Source of the DNA: an uncultured bacterium
GTDB taxonomy: Bacteria; Myxococcota_A; Polyangia; Polyangiales; Houyiibacteriaceae
Direction: 5' to 3'
Assembly: GCA_938024995.1 (NCBI GenBank)
Contig: CALJDU010000083.1
Location: 1-49,637, forward strand
DNA: 49,637 bases
Positions 18,561-27,795 of this stretch are shown here, one piece after another; position 1 is the stretch's first letter, and each line of letters opens with the position of its first letter. The position numbers were made by a program, and so were the translations under genes. The notes below the pieces were generated by a model. That model ran no database searches. It was not told where the DNA came from and was given only the letters and a program-made list of their open reading frames with translations.

Positions 18561-19241
18561 ATGGGAACCGCTCAAGAAGCTCTCTTCGCCGCGCGTGAGT
18601 ACCTGCGCGATCATCCGGAGGAACTCTCCCGCGCCGTACGCAACGCGCTCGGGTTGCGCCTCGGCGTCCCCGTCGCCGCGCTTCGTTGGATCGCCGACTT
18701 CGCGACGCGTGACGGCAAAGCGCGCGACGTCACGATCGATCCCGTCCCGCCGGGCATCAAGGTCGGCGCGAGCGTCGACGCCGCTGGGACCCCGCTTCGC
18801 GTCAACGCCACGGTGTACATCGAGCGTGTCCAGTTCACCGACTCCGAGCTCACGCTCGCGCTTCGCGTCGAAGGCACCAAGCTTCAGATGGACGGCGAAG
18901 CTTCGACCCCCGTGGCGGCGCTCATCAAGTCGGGCGCGCTCGACCTGACGAACCTCGGCACGCTCATCGGCTTTCTCCCGAAGCGCCCTCCCTTCCTCGC
19001 GGAGGCGAACGGGAACCGCATCGTGCTCGACCTCATGCGTCACCCGAAGGTCGGCAAGAACAAGCTCGCGCGACACATGATCGGCTACGCAACGTCGTGG
19101 TTCACGCTTCAGTCGGTCGAGTCCGATCGCGGTCACGTCGACGTCGCCTTCCGCGCGCTCCCGCGTGGTCTTCGCGGCGCCCTCCGCGGGGTACGACGTC
19201 ACCTGATTCAGCCGAGCATCGGTCGCCTCCTCCCGCGCTGA
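18561..19241 (+). CDS. Conserved-looking protein of unknown function
   Basis: 226 residues, no signal peptide or membrane segment. N-terminal helical part (AREYLRDHPEELSRAVRNAL), then a region of regular beta strands (INATVYIERVQFTDSELTLAL-like) and a basic C terminus (RGLRGALRGVRRHL). The strand pattern faintly recalls DUF2993/LmeA lipid-binding proteins, but I cannot confirm it. Codon use is like its neighbours. It lies between the thioesterase and the SLC13 transporter on the same strand. Confidence 0.7.
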   Translation: MGTAQEALFAAREYLRDHPEELSRAVRNALGLRLGVPVAALRWIADFATRDGKARDVTIDPVPPGIKVGASVDAAGTPLRVNATVYIERVQFTDSELTLALRVEGTKLQMDGEASTPVAALIKSGALDLTNLGTLIGFLPKRPPFLAEANGNRIVLDLMRHPKVGKNKLARHMIGYATSWFTLQSVESDRGHVDVAFRALPRGLRGALRGVRRHLIQPSIGRLLPR

Positions 19242-19275
19242 GGTTGCCAAGCGCGAAGGTCAGCGAGGGTCGCCC

Positions 19276-20739
19276 GTGAAGCTCGATCGGGCACGCATTG
19301 GCCTCATCCTCGCTCCGCTCGCGGCGGCCATCGTCACGCTGGCGCCGCTCTCCGACCCCGGTACGCATCCCGGCCCACCGCTGACACCAGAGGCCCACCG
19401 CCTCGCCGCGATTTTCGTCGCGGTCGTGATCGCGTGGATCACCGAGTGCATCCCGATCGCGGTCACAGCACTCTTGGTCGCGCCTCTCATGATCCTCTTC
19501 GGCGTCACCAACGCGCGCGCCGCGTTCTCGCCATACGCCGATCCGCTCCTCTTCCTCTTCGTCGGCGGTTTCATGATCGCGGCCGCGATGCAGCGCCACG
19601 GGCTCGATCGCCGGATCGCGCTCGGCTTGGTCTCGTCACGATTCGTCGCTGGCCGGCCGGCTCGCGTTCGCGCCGCCTTCGTCTTCGCCGCGATCTCGCT
19701 CTCGATGTGGATCAGCAATACCGCGACCTGCGCGATCCTTGTCCCGATCGTTCTCGGCACCCAAGACGACCTCGACCAACGAGACATCCTCACGATCGCG
19801 TACGCCTGCTCAATCGGCGGAATGGGCACCCTCGTCGGCAGCCCCCCGAACGCGATCACCGCGCGGCTCCTCGGCGAAGCGGGCTACGAGATCGGGTTCC
19901 TCACCTTCAGCGCGCTGGGTCTCCCGACCGTCATCCTGATGTCGGTCGCGCTCCTCGTCTTGATGCGTCGCAACGGAACGCTCGCGGCCGAGGTCCCCCC
20001 GCCCAAAGAAAGAGCCTTCACGCGCGGTGAGCTCAACGTCGCGCTCGCCTTCGCGCTCGCGGTGGCGGGTTGGGTCATCCCAGGTCTGCTCCGCGCGAGC
20101 GATGCCGAGATCGCTCCCGCGGTCTCTCGCGCGCTCCCGGGAGGCGGGGTCGCGCTCCTCGCGGCGTCGACGCTCTTCATGACACGGGACGAGAAGGGAG
20201 AGATGACGCTCCCGTGGCCCGAAGCCGCGAAGATCGACTGGGGCATCATCATGCTCTTCGGAGGCGGTATCGCGCTCGGCAAGCAGATGTTTCACACCGG
20301 GCTGGCGGCCGCGATGAGTCACGCGTTCGTCGAGTTCACCGGAGTGGCCGACCTCGCGACGCTGACCGTGGTCGTCGCGGTCTTCACGACCTTCTTCACG
20401 GAGGTCTGCTCCAACACCGCGTCGTCAAACATGCTCGTCCCGCTCGTGATCGCGGCCGCGACCGAAATTGGGGTGTCGCCTGTGCCGCCCGCGCTCGCGG
20501 TCGGTTTGGCGGCGAGCTGTGCCTTTATGTTGCCGATCGCGACCGGTCCGAACGCGATCGTCTATGGAACGGGCCGGGTCACGATGCCCACGATGATGCG
20601 CTCCGGCTTCGCGCTGAACATCGCGGGCGCATTGATCGTATGTGCAGTCCTCTGGATACTCTGCCCATGGCTCGGACTCACAGAGATCGTCGACCCTCCA
20701 CCCGAAGCGCAGACGACCGAACTCGCTGCTCCGGGATAA
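19276..20739 (+). CDS. SLC13/DASS-family sodium:dicarboxylate-type transporter
   Basis: 487 residues, about 11-12 membrane segments. The two SNT signatures that form the sodium and carboxylate sites in VcINDY-type transporters are present: WISNTATCAILVP (Ser near 147) and EVCSNTASSNMLVP (Ser near 379), each preceded by a re-entrant hairpin. It should import dicarboxylates, citrate or sulfate; the solute cannot be told from sequence. Start is GTG 19276, with GAGGG about 10 bases upstream. Downstream kinase is 58 bases away. Confidence 0.92.
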   Translation: MKLDRARIGLILAPLAAAIVTLAPLSDPGTHPGPPLTPEAHRLAAIFVAVVIAWITECIPIAVTALLVAPLMILFGVTNARAAFSPYADPLLFLFVGGFMIAAAMQRHGLDRRIALGLVSSRFVAGRPARVRAAFVFAAISLSMWISNTATCAILVPIVLGTQDDLDQRDILTIAYACSIGGMGTLVGSPPNAITARLLGEAGYEIGFLTFSALGLPTVILMSVALLVLMRRNGTLAAEVPPPKERAFTRGELNVALAFALAVAGWVIPGLLRASDAEIAPAVSRALPGGGVALLAASTLFMTRDEKGEMTLPWPEAAKIDWGIIMLFGGGIALGKQMFHTGLAAAMSHAFVEFTGVADLATLTVVVAVFTTFFTEVCSNTASSNMLVPLVIAAATEIGVSPVPPALAVGLAASCAFMLPIATGPNAIVYGTGRVTMPTMMRSGFALNIAGALIVCAVLWILCPWLGLTEIVDPPPEAQTTELAAPG

Positions 20740-20797
20740 GGTCGCGCGATTGCCGCAAACTTGATCCGAGCGGCCTTTCCTCCGCACGATCGGAGTC

Positions 20798-23140
20798 ATG
20801 TTGAGCACGGAGTCCGCTGTACCGCCCACGAACGGCGCGCCCGCGACCCCAGGCCCGACCCCGGACGGCGTCCTCACACGCGCCGCTCGGTCCGCGACCG
20901 CCGGCGGCGTGTTCGGGACGATGGTCGACGTCCTCCACGGCAAGGTCGTACGGCACTACGCAGAGTCCATCCGCCAGTACCTCTCGATTCGCGTTGGCGA
21001 CACGCGCGAAGGAGACGCCGCCTTGCGAAAGCTCCGCGCGATCGTCGCCGCCCGTCCCACCGAGTCTCTGGTCGCCGCCCCGGGTCCCCGCGCCCGGCTC
21101 TTCGAGCTCGCCCGCGCGATCACCGATCGGCACTCGACGCCGAGCGCGACCGCCTACCGCGCGCTCCCCTTTCTCGCTGCGCCCGAGGAACACGCCGCTG
21201 CGGTCGAAGCGATCCGCGCGCTCCCGCGTGATGAAGGCATGGAGCTGATCGAGCTGCGCTATGCGCGCGAGCTGGACGCCTCTGAGATCGCCTTCGTCAC
21301 CAAAGAGGATCCTGACGACGTCGCGGCGCGGCTCGAGACCGCCACGCGACGCGTTCACGCAGCGTTGCGCGCGCGAGGCTGCCCCGCGGAGTCACTCGAC
21401 CAGGCCGCGCTCTATGCGTTCGCGCTCAAGCGCACCGGCACCGCGTCCGAGACCCCCCAAGAAGAGACCCACGAACCGCTCCCCCCGAGCACCGTCGTTG
21501 GCGGGCGCTACGCGGTGGACGCTCGCGTGGGCACGGGCTCCTTCGGGGACGTCTATCGAGCGCGCGACACGCAGGTCTCCGGACACGTGGTCGCGCTGAA
21601 GCTGCTCCACCACACTTCCCGCGGCGAGGTGGCGCGCGCGAAAGCGCTCCGCGAGCTCCGCTTGATCGCGTCGGTCTTCCACCCGTCGATCGTCCAGTTC
21701 AAGGACCACGGTTGGTTCGAGGGGCGGCTCTGGTTCGTGATGCCTTGGTACGACGGCGAGACGCTCGAGGCGCGCATTCAGCGCGGACCCATGACGCGGC
21801 TCGAGGCGCAGGGCATCTTCGTTCCGCTCGCGCGCGCGTTGGCCGCGATGCACGAAGGCGGCATTCGTCACCAAGACGTGAAGCCGGATAACATCTTCCT
21901 GGTCGAGCTCCCTGGCGGTGATGTCTTGCCCGTGCTGATCGATCTGGGCGTCGCCGCGAAGGAGGCCGAGATGGTCATCGCGGGCACGCCCGACTACTTC
22001 GCTCCGGAGGTCGCGGCGCAATTCGCGTCGATCGCGTCAAGCGAGCCGCCAGGCAAAGCGGCCGATATGTTCTCGCTCGCGCTCTCGCTGCGAAACGCGC
22101 TCGCCCCAGAAATGGAAGAAGACGAGCTCGCCGCGGGCGCGATCGAAGCGTTCATCGAGACCCGCGCGAAGACCACCCCGTCGGCTCCGTCGACCAAAGA
22201 GCTCAGCTACCTCGCGCCCCACTTTCGGCGCTGGCTCTCGATGAACCCTGACGAGCGGCCGACCGCGATTGAGTGGATCGAGGAGCTGCCGATCCTCACT
22301 GAGCCAGAGCGCCAGCGCGAGCGTCGCTCTCGGTTCCTTCGTCGCTTCGTCCCCTTCATCATCACTGTCGCGGCGCTCTTTACCGCGACCGTGCTGGTGC
22401 TCAATCAACGCGCCGAGCGGCAGCGCATGGAAGCCGAGAGCGCCCGCCTCTCGGCGGCGAACTTGCGAGACGACCTCCGCGACTCGGTCGCGGCGCGCCA
22501 AGAAGTCGAAGAGCTCGCGGCGCGGAACCGAGAGCGTGAGCGGCTGACCCGCGGCGAGCTGCAGGAGCAGCTTCGCGAAGTGGAAGAGCGCGCGATTGGG
22601 CTCCGCCGGCGCGTCACCACGTTGCGTCAGATGCGCCAGAGCTTGGGCTCGCGCTTGGGCATCGCGGAAGAGGAACGGAACGCGATCCAGTCACAGTTGG
22701 TCTCCGCCAACGCGAGCGTCTCTACGCTTCAGGGCGACCTTCAGAGGGTCCGCGAGATTGCGCAGGCGCAGACCGCAGATGTGGAGCGGATGACGACCGA
22801 GCTCAGCACCGTACGCGAACGCGCCGGAGCGCTTCAGACGCAGGTGGAGTCGCTCGAGGAGGAGGTCGCGCGATCAGAGGCCACCATCGCGACCGTCCGA
22901 TCTCGCCTTCAGGCAGAGCGGGCGCGTAACAGCGAGCTGGAAAGCGCGGTTCAAGCGGCTCTTCAGGAACGCGCGCGAGCGCTCCGTGCCGCGGCGCGCG
23001 GCGACTCGAACGGGACCACTACGATGGCACGTCCGCGCGCAACAGCGATGACCCCTGCCGCGGCGTCACCGAGCACCGCGATGACCACGGCTCCCGTTGA
23101 GCCTCCGGCGCCACCGCGCGATCCCGCAGCAGGCGAGTAG
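20798..23140 (+). CDS. ECF-sigma-like domain fused to a membrane Ser/Thr kinase with coiled coil
   Basis: 780 residues. Residues about 45-115 read like ECF sigma region 2 (VRHYAESIRQYLSIRVGDTR...ALRKL) and about 140-195 like region 4 (ALPRDEGMELIELRYAREL, then EIAF and ATRRVHAAL). A Hanks-type kinase follows (about 232-500): Gly loop VGTGSFGDVYRARD, VALK lysine near 264, HQDVKPDN instead of HRD, DLG instead of DFG, GTPDYFAPE. Then one membrane segment (about 517-535) and a long coiled coil (about 540-735), with a Pro/Ala/Thr tail. The Asp of HQD and of DLG are kept, so it may be active, but as a non-RD kinase. Confidence 0.85.
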   Translation: MLSTESAVPPTNGAPATPGPTPDGVLTRAARSATAGGVFGTMVDVLHGKVVRHYAESIRQYLSIRVGDTREGDAALRKLRAIVAARPTESLVAAPGPRARLFELARAITDRHSTPSATAYRALPFLAAPEEHAAAVEAIRALPRDEGMELIELRYARELDASEIAFVTKEDPDDVAARLETATRRVHAALRARGCPAESLDQAALYAFALKRTGTASETPQEETHEPLPPSTVVGGRYAVDARVGTGSFGDVYRARDTQVSGHVVALKLLHHTSRGEVARAKALRELRLIASVFHPSIVQFKDHGWFEGRLWFVMPWYDGETLEARIQRGPMTRLEAQGIFVPLARALAAMHEGGIRHQDVKPDNIFLVELPGGDVLPVLIDLGVAAKEAEMVIAGTPDYFAPEVAAQFASIASSEPPGKAADMFSLALSLRNALAPEMEEDELAAGAIEAFIETRAKTTPSAPSTKELSYLAPHFRRWLSMNPDERPTAIEWIEELPILTEPERQRERRSRFLRRFVPFIITVAALFTATVLVLNQRAERQRMEAESARLSAANLRDDLRDSVAARQEVEELAARNRERERLTRGELQEQLREVEERAIGLRRRVTTLRQMRQSLGSRLGIAEEERNAIQSQLVSANASVSTLQGDLQRVREIAQAQTADVERMTTELSTVRERAGALQTQVESLEEEVARSEATIATVRSRLQAERARNSELESAVQAALQERARALRAAARGDSNGTTTMARPRATAMTPAAASPSTAMTTAPVEPPAPPRDPAAGE

Positions 23141-23163
23141 CGCAGGCCCGTGGCTTCGCTCAT

Positions 23164-23227
23164 TGCGTGACGGTCAATGCGTGACGGTCAATACTTGGCG
23201 GTCGATGCGGTCGATGCGTGGCGGTCG
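23164..23227. repeat. 14-base imperfect tandem repeat
   Basis: Four 14-base units of type TGCGTGACGGTCAA (23164, 23178, 23192 and 23215, the last two diverged) plus a 9-base partial unit. They fill the gap between two convergent genes and end exactly at the stop codon of the minus-strand gene. Could be a protein- or RNA-level end signal or slippage product. Confidence 0.75.
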
Positions 23228-24790
23228 TTAGAAGCGGCCGGTGATGGTCAACGTCGCGCCGCCCTCGCGCGTTTGAAGCGCGACGTCCGCGCGGCCTTGG
23301 GTCGCGCTGCGGATCCCGTAAATCAGCGGCAGCGCAAGGAGCGGGAGACCGTGCACCGCGACGAGCGGCCCGAGCGGTAGCCGCTGGACGAACTGGTCCT
23401 CGTCGTTGAGCTCATTGTGGCCGAGCGCCAAGACCACGCCGGTCGCGACCACGCCCGCGCCAAGCGCCGCGCCGACCCAGGCGCCCCACGGAACTCCGTC
23501 CGCGTCAGGCAAGATGAACGGCAGCGCGACGGTCAACATCAGCGCGCCGCCTCCGCCGGTCAGCATCGATTGAAGGCTTCGCCGTGAGCGTTGGTCTTTG
23601 AGATCGTTACGGCCATCGCGCTGGATACTCTGGTCCACGTCGCGCCAGACAACATAGTACGCCCACCCGGCGGCGAGCCCGCCGACCCCCACACCGAAGA
23701 GGGACCAGCCGACCGCTTTCTGCGCGACCGTTCGGCCCGACGTTGCGCGAGGTTGAAGAGATCGCGCGGGCGCTTGGCGCTCTTCAATCAAGTCCTCACC
23801 TTCGCGAAGCGCGTCGACCGCGCGCTCGATCGCGGACGCGTCATCGGCGGCGACTCGCGCCGAGCTGTGCGTCCCGGTGAGGACCAACGAGTCGCCCTCT
23901 TGGCTCACGATCACGCCTCGGGACGCGCCGCTCATCGCCGTGAGCGAGCGAACGTGACCCGGGCTCATCTCTCGAATCGTGACCACGCTTGGGTAGCGGA
24001 GCCGCAGACCGCCATCGGTACGAACGGCGCGCTGCAGCGCGACGTCGAGCTCAAGCTCGGCAGGAACCGTGACCTCGGTTGGGCGGCCCGGGCTCTGCGC
24101 GCACTCCACTTGCACCACCGCGTTTCCATCCGGCGCGTGGAGCGCGACCTGTGGTGTCTCGCCGACTCGTCGGCCGTTCACCCGAACCGCGCAGCCCTCC
24201 ACAGAGCCGCGAATCGTGAGCGTCGGTTCGCGTTGCTCCAAGCGCGCGCGCACGCGTCCGATGGACTCCAGCACGGTGGGCGGGTGCAGCTGACGGTTCG
24301 GGACAAGATCTGGAACGAGCGAAACGCATCGCGTCGCCATCGCGTCGCCTTCCGCTTCACTCGACTGAAGCGCGGCCCGCGTCGCGTAGAGACAGATGTT
24401 CGCGATGTGCTGACTGGCCTGCGAGCGGCGGCCCAGCGCGGCGATGCGAGGGACGACTCGTTCCAGCTCCTCGTTCGCCAAGCGCAGCGCGGTGTCATTG
24501 CGTCCGTCTGCGACCGCCAACAAGATCGCCTCATCGGCCGCTCGCAGCTCTCCGACCTCTTCATCGCTCGCGGTGATCGGCGCGACCCCCAGCGCGCGAT
24601 CCACCGCCCGCGCGGCGTCGAGCGCGGACATCGCCTCCAGCGATTCTGAGATCGTCGCGGCCTCGGCGACCGGTCCATCGTCGCCTACGCCAGCCGCGAT
24701 CACGATCCAGTCGGCAGACGCCATCGATGGGAGCATCAACGAGGCGAGCGCGAACAGCACCCACCTCGAGCATGGAAGAGGTTCCCTCAC
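23228..24790 (-). CDS. Exported membrane protein with PEGA-like domain
   Basis: 520 residues from GTG 24790. The longer open frame upstream has no start that yields a signal peptide, whereas this one gives MREPLPCSRW then LFALASLMLPSMASA|D. A helical region (about 25-180) is followed by a PEGA-like beta domain (about 190-250: LTIRGSVEGCAVRVNGRRVG). Near 370-470 there are three membrane segments (GWSLFGVGVGGLAAGWAYY; LTGGGGALMLTVALPFIL; WVGAALGAGVVATGVVLAL). This layout, PEGA plus C-terminal membrane helices, is common in myxobacterial envelope proteins of unknown role. It converges with the sigma/kinase fusion gene. Confidence 0.75.
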   Translation of the reverse strand: MREPLPCSRWVLFALASLMLPSMASADWIVIAAGVGDDGPVAEAATISESLEAMSALDAARAVDRALGVAPITASDEEVGELRAADEAILLAVADGRNDTALRLANEELERVVPRIAALGRRSQASQHIANICLYATRAALQSSEAEGDAMATRCVSLVPDLVPNRQLHPPTVLESIGRVRARLEQREPTLTIRGSVEGCAVRVNGRRVGETPQVALHAPDGNAVVQVECAQSPGRPTEVTVPAELELDVALQRAVRTDGGLRLRYPSVVTIREMSPGHVRSLTAMSGASRGVIVSQEGDSLVLTGTHSSARVAADDASAIERAVDALREGEDLIEERQAPARSLQPRATSGRTVAQKAVGWSLFGVGVGGLAAGWAYYVVWRDVDQSIQRDGRNDLKDQRSRRSLQSMLTGGGGALMLTVALPFILPDADGVPWGAWVGAALGAGVVATGVVLALGHNELNDEDQFVQRLPLGPLVAVHGLPLLALPLIYGIRSATQGRADVALQTREGGATLTITGRF

Positions 24791-24942
24791 GGCATGCTCG
24801 GGGTACCTAAAACGTGGATCGCGCGCAACAGCGAGAGCGCGCGCCTCAAGAGGTGATTCTGGTGACATCACGGCGTTTTCGGGAAGAACGCGATCTGGGT
24901 GCCGGCGAAGAGCCGCCCGGTGTGCCCCCCGCGACAACCGGG

Positions 24943-24960
24943 CGTGTCCGACCCGACACG
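24943..24960. promoter_or_regulatory. Inverted repeat in divergent intergenic region
   Basis: CGTGTC and GACACG are perfect 6-base arms around a 6-base spacer, in the 258-base gap between the divergent PEGA-like and L,D-transpeptidase genes. Just to its right is an AT-rich stretch (ATATTCC...AACGGAAAAC) that could hold promoters. An operator role is a guess from position only. Confidence 0.3.
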
Positions 24961-25048
24961 ATATTCCTCGGACATAACGGAAAACACTACGAATTTGGAT
25001 GGCCCAAGGAGTGCAAAACGTCCCCACAACCTTGCGGATCGGAGCCAG

Positions 25049-27367
25049 ATGCCCAACTCTCGAAACGACGTGCGCGCCTACGCTATCGCGGTAATAGCCC
25101 TCCTTCTCGGGGGTTTTGGATGCGGAGAGGAATCTCCGATCGCTCCTCAGGAAACGGCGCAGGTGGACGAGCTTCCGCGCGGCGTTGAGGTTCCGGACCT
25201 GCCTCCGCCGGTCGAGGAGCCGAGCTTCGATCGACCCACGGAGCTGTGGGTCGACGGACACTCCAACGATGACGTCGAGTATGGAGACGCGGACTACCTC
25301 TTCATCGACATCGGCGAGGCGTGGACTCCCTACTTGTTCAGTGAGCAAGACGCGGGCGGCGAGCACATGCCGAACGCCTACCGGAGCACCTACCTGGCCC
25401 TGTCGCAAGGTCGCTTCCCGTCCGATCATCACGGCGCGCGAGCGCGTAAGGACAAGTACCTCGAGCTCTTCGGCATCATGCCGACGTTGGGCCTATTGCG
25501 CGAACGCTTCCGCACCGCACGGGCGCTGGAGTGTCGCGAAGAGCTCGATCTTTCACCGCTCGAGAACTTCGAGGGCACCCTCACCTACCGCAACCGCCAA
25601 GCGGGCCCTCGCGCCGCGCGCCGCTTCAACAACGTCGAGCGCCTCGTTAACGCGATGGTCGAGCGTCAGGGCGTGGCCAGCTACACGGAGCTCAACCGCG
25701 CGGACCTCAACGATCGCGATCGCGGTCGCCTCCGTGACTACACCCAGCAGCGAACGAACACCCTCGCGATTCGAGCCGCGCAGGACCGGCTCAAGTGCGA
25801 GGGCTACTTCGAGGACAAGGGCGACTACGTCTACGGTGCGCTCGATTGGGAGACACATGAAGCGCTCGCCGAGTTTGAGCGTCGGCACCGCATCTACGGC
25901 TGGGGCTACATCGGCCGCGACTCGCTCGAAGCGCTTCGTCTGCCCACGCTCGAGCTCGAGCGCCAGGCCGTTGTCCGCGTCTTGGTGGAGCGCGCGGTAC
26001 ACGCCGCCGGCGTCATCGAAGATGGCTCGCGAAGCGAAGCGAACGGTCGCCCGCGGATGTACATCGGCGCGGACGGCGCCCGTCACCCGATGCGCAACCT
26101 CGTCGAGGAGCTCGAGACGCTCGTCATCCAGTCGTTTGGGCTCGAGACACCCGAGTCGACCTTCGAGTGGCTCGAGACGCTCGGCGAGACACCAGGTGAC
26201 GAGTCCCGTTTCGTGGCGCTCCCGGGGTTCGAGCTCCCCGAGTACTACTCCGACGACATGGAGCTTCATGTCCAGATCGATCGCGGCGACGTCTGGTACG
26301 AGTTCCCTTATGACGAAGAGGGTCGCGAACGAGGTCAGCCAGTGGCTCGTCGACCGCAGCAAACGCTCTTCACCGAGTACCGCGGACAGACCATCCCGCT
26401 GGCGCGCTTCGGGACGACCGTCGGCGGTTGGCGCAGCGAGTATGTCAACGGCCAGACGATGTGGAAGTACAAGGGGTCGCCCGTTGGACCGCGCGTCTGG
26501 AGCCGCATCGTCGCCTCTCCGGTTTGGATGCCGCCGGACACGACGCCGCCCCGTTCCCTCCTCGTTCGTGACGGTCGCGGAGGGTTCACGCCGAACTACC
26601 ACGAGACCGGACCCAGCTATGCGTCCGCGTACGGCCTCGTCGCGGCGTACCACCAAATGTACAGCGTCCGCGACGACGGTACCTATCGCTTGGGCGGCGA
26701 TGAGGGGATCCGAACCCACGGCTCGGTCGACTACATGAGCATCATGCGACGCCACTCACATGGCTGTCACCGCATGCACAACCATATGGCAGTGCGGATG
26801 ATGTCCTTTGTGCTTCAGCACCGCGCGCACCGCCGGGTCGGGCAACAAGGGATCGGTTACCACCTCGACGTCCCGCACGGCGGAGAGGTCTACTCGCTCG
26901 ACCTCGAGAAGGGCGGCTACGTCTATCGGCTGAATACACCGCTTCGTGTGCAGGTCTTGACCGGCCGTATCCGTGGTCGCCGCACGACCCCGATTGAGCA
27001 CCCACTCCCGAAGTATGATCGCGACGTCGGCGCCTACGTTATGCCGGATGGAACCCACGTCACGGTGGACCGCATGGGCACCATCACTCCGCTGGCGAAC
27101 CAGCCGCCGGGTGTGGGCACCGAGATCCCCGTCGCGGACGGAACCGTGATCGATGGCGCCGCGGTTCCGGGCGCGGTGCCGCCGCCCGCTCCGGGCGCTC
27201 CGGCTCCGGGCGCTCCAGCTCCGAGCGCGACGACCCGCCCCAGCGCCGCCCCGACCACACCGGGAGCACCGGGAGCACCGCCAGGACGTCCAGCGCCCGG
27301 TGTGCTCACGAATCAAACTCGACCGACCGCACCGCCCGCAGGTCCGCCCACGCGTCCTGTGCCTTAG
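25049..27367 (+). CDS. L,D-transpeptidase (YkuD) lipoprotein with peptidoglycan-binding-like region
   Basis: 772 residues. ATG 25049 has GGAG five bases upstream and gives a lipoprotein signal (lipobox GGFGC|GE). A peptidoglycan-binding-1-like helical segment is at about 245-300 (AAQDRLKCEGYF, then THEALAEFERRH). The YkuD catalytic motif is at about 555-580: IRTHGS, then RRHSHGCHRMHNH with nucleophile Cys573. The C terminus is a long Pro/Ala/Gly tail. L,D-transpeptidases form 3-3 peptidoglycan cross-links or attach proteins to it; this large, lipid-anchored member could tether the envelope. The HGCHRMHNH variant carries extra His where SHGCIRL is common. Confidence 0.88.
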   Translation: MPNSRNDVRAYAIAVIALLLGGFGCGEESPIAPQETAQVDELPRGVEVPDLPPPVEEPSFDRPTELWVDGHSNDDVEYGDADYLFIDIGEAWTPYLFSEQDAGGEHMPNAYRSTYLALSQGRFPSDHHGARARKDKYLELFGIMPTLGLLRERFRTARALECREELDLSPLENFEGTLTYRNRQAGPRAARRFNNVERLVNAMVERQGVASYTELNRADLNDRDRGRLRDYTQQRTNTLAIRAAQDRLKCEGYFEDKGDYVYGALDWETHEALAEFERRHRIYGWGYIGRDSLEALRLPTLELERQAVVRVLVERAVHAAGVIEDGSRSEANGRPRMYIGADGARHPMRNLVEELETLVIQSFGLETPESTFEWLETLGETPGDESRFVALPGFELPEYYSDDMELHVQIDRGDVWYEFPYDEEGRERGQPVARRPQQTLFTEYRGQTIPLARFGTTVGGWRSEYVNGQTMWKYKGSPVGPRVWSRIVASPVWMPPDTTPPRSLLVRDGRGGFTPNYHETGPSYASAYGLVAAYHQMYSVRDDGTYRLGGDEGIRTHGSVDYMSIMRRHSHGCHRMHNHMAVRMMSFVLQHRAHRRVGQQGIGYHLDVPHGGEVYSLDLEKGGYVYRLNTPLRVQVLTGRIRGRRTTPIEHPLPKYDRDVGAYVMPDGTHVTVDRMGTITPLANQPPGVGTEIPVADGTVIDGAAVPGAVPPPAPGAPAPGAPAPSATTRPSAAPTTPGAPGAPPGRPAPGVLTNQTRPTAPPAGPPTRPVP

Positions 27368-27448
27368 CGAGCTGCCTGCCGTTGGTTCTTTCGCGCGTCA
27401 GATCGTGGCGGGCTGGCGCTGGTCTACTGTTCTTGATACGAGGCGCGC

Positions 27449-27748
27449 ATGGCGAGGCCTGATGCACCTGATGGTCCTGAGCACGGCGGTCGAGTCCTCT
27501 TCGTGCTAGCGGCTCACGATGAGACGAAAGCCGAGTACCGAGTCACGCTGCTCGCCAACGAACACGAGTACGTGGCGACGATGAACTTCACGACCGATGG
27601 CGACACCACGGTCGGAGCGTGGAGCGAGCCGCCACCGGAGTGGCTTGAGAAGTCGGTCCGCGGGTTCACTCGCCAGCTCAAGCTCAAGCAGCGCGAGCTG
27701 GGCAAGTGGCCGAGGCGTCTGCTCCGTTGGCGCAAGCCCAAGGCGTAG
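27449..27748 (+). CDS. Small protein of unknown function
   Basis: 99 residues, plausible codon use. Beta-strand-rich middle (VLFVLAAHDETKAEYRVTLL) and a basic C-terminal helix (RQLKLKQRELGKWPRRLLRWRK). No signal peptide. It ends 16 bases before the minus-strand terminator. Unknown family. Confidence 0.6.
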   Translation: MARPDAPDGPEHGGRVLFVLAAHDETKAEYRVTLLANEHEYVATMNFTTDGDTTVGAWSEPPPEWLEKSVRGFTRQLKLKQRELGKWPRRLLRWRKPKA

Positions 27749-27763
27749 AAAACGCGGACGCTT

Positions 27764-27795
27764 AAATAGAAAAGACGGCCCGTTACCGGACCGCC
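27764..27795 (-). terminator. Intrinsic terminator, minus strand, GNRA loop
   Basis: Read on the minus strand: GGCGGTCCG, loop GTAA, CGGGCCGTC, then TTTTCTATTT. All nine pairs form if two G-U pairs are allowed. On the plus strand the same bases give two A-C mismatches, so the hairpin works as a terminator for minus-strand RNA. No minus-strand protein gene lies upstream of it for 2.6 kb. Confidence 0.8.
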
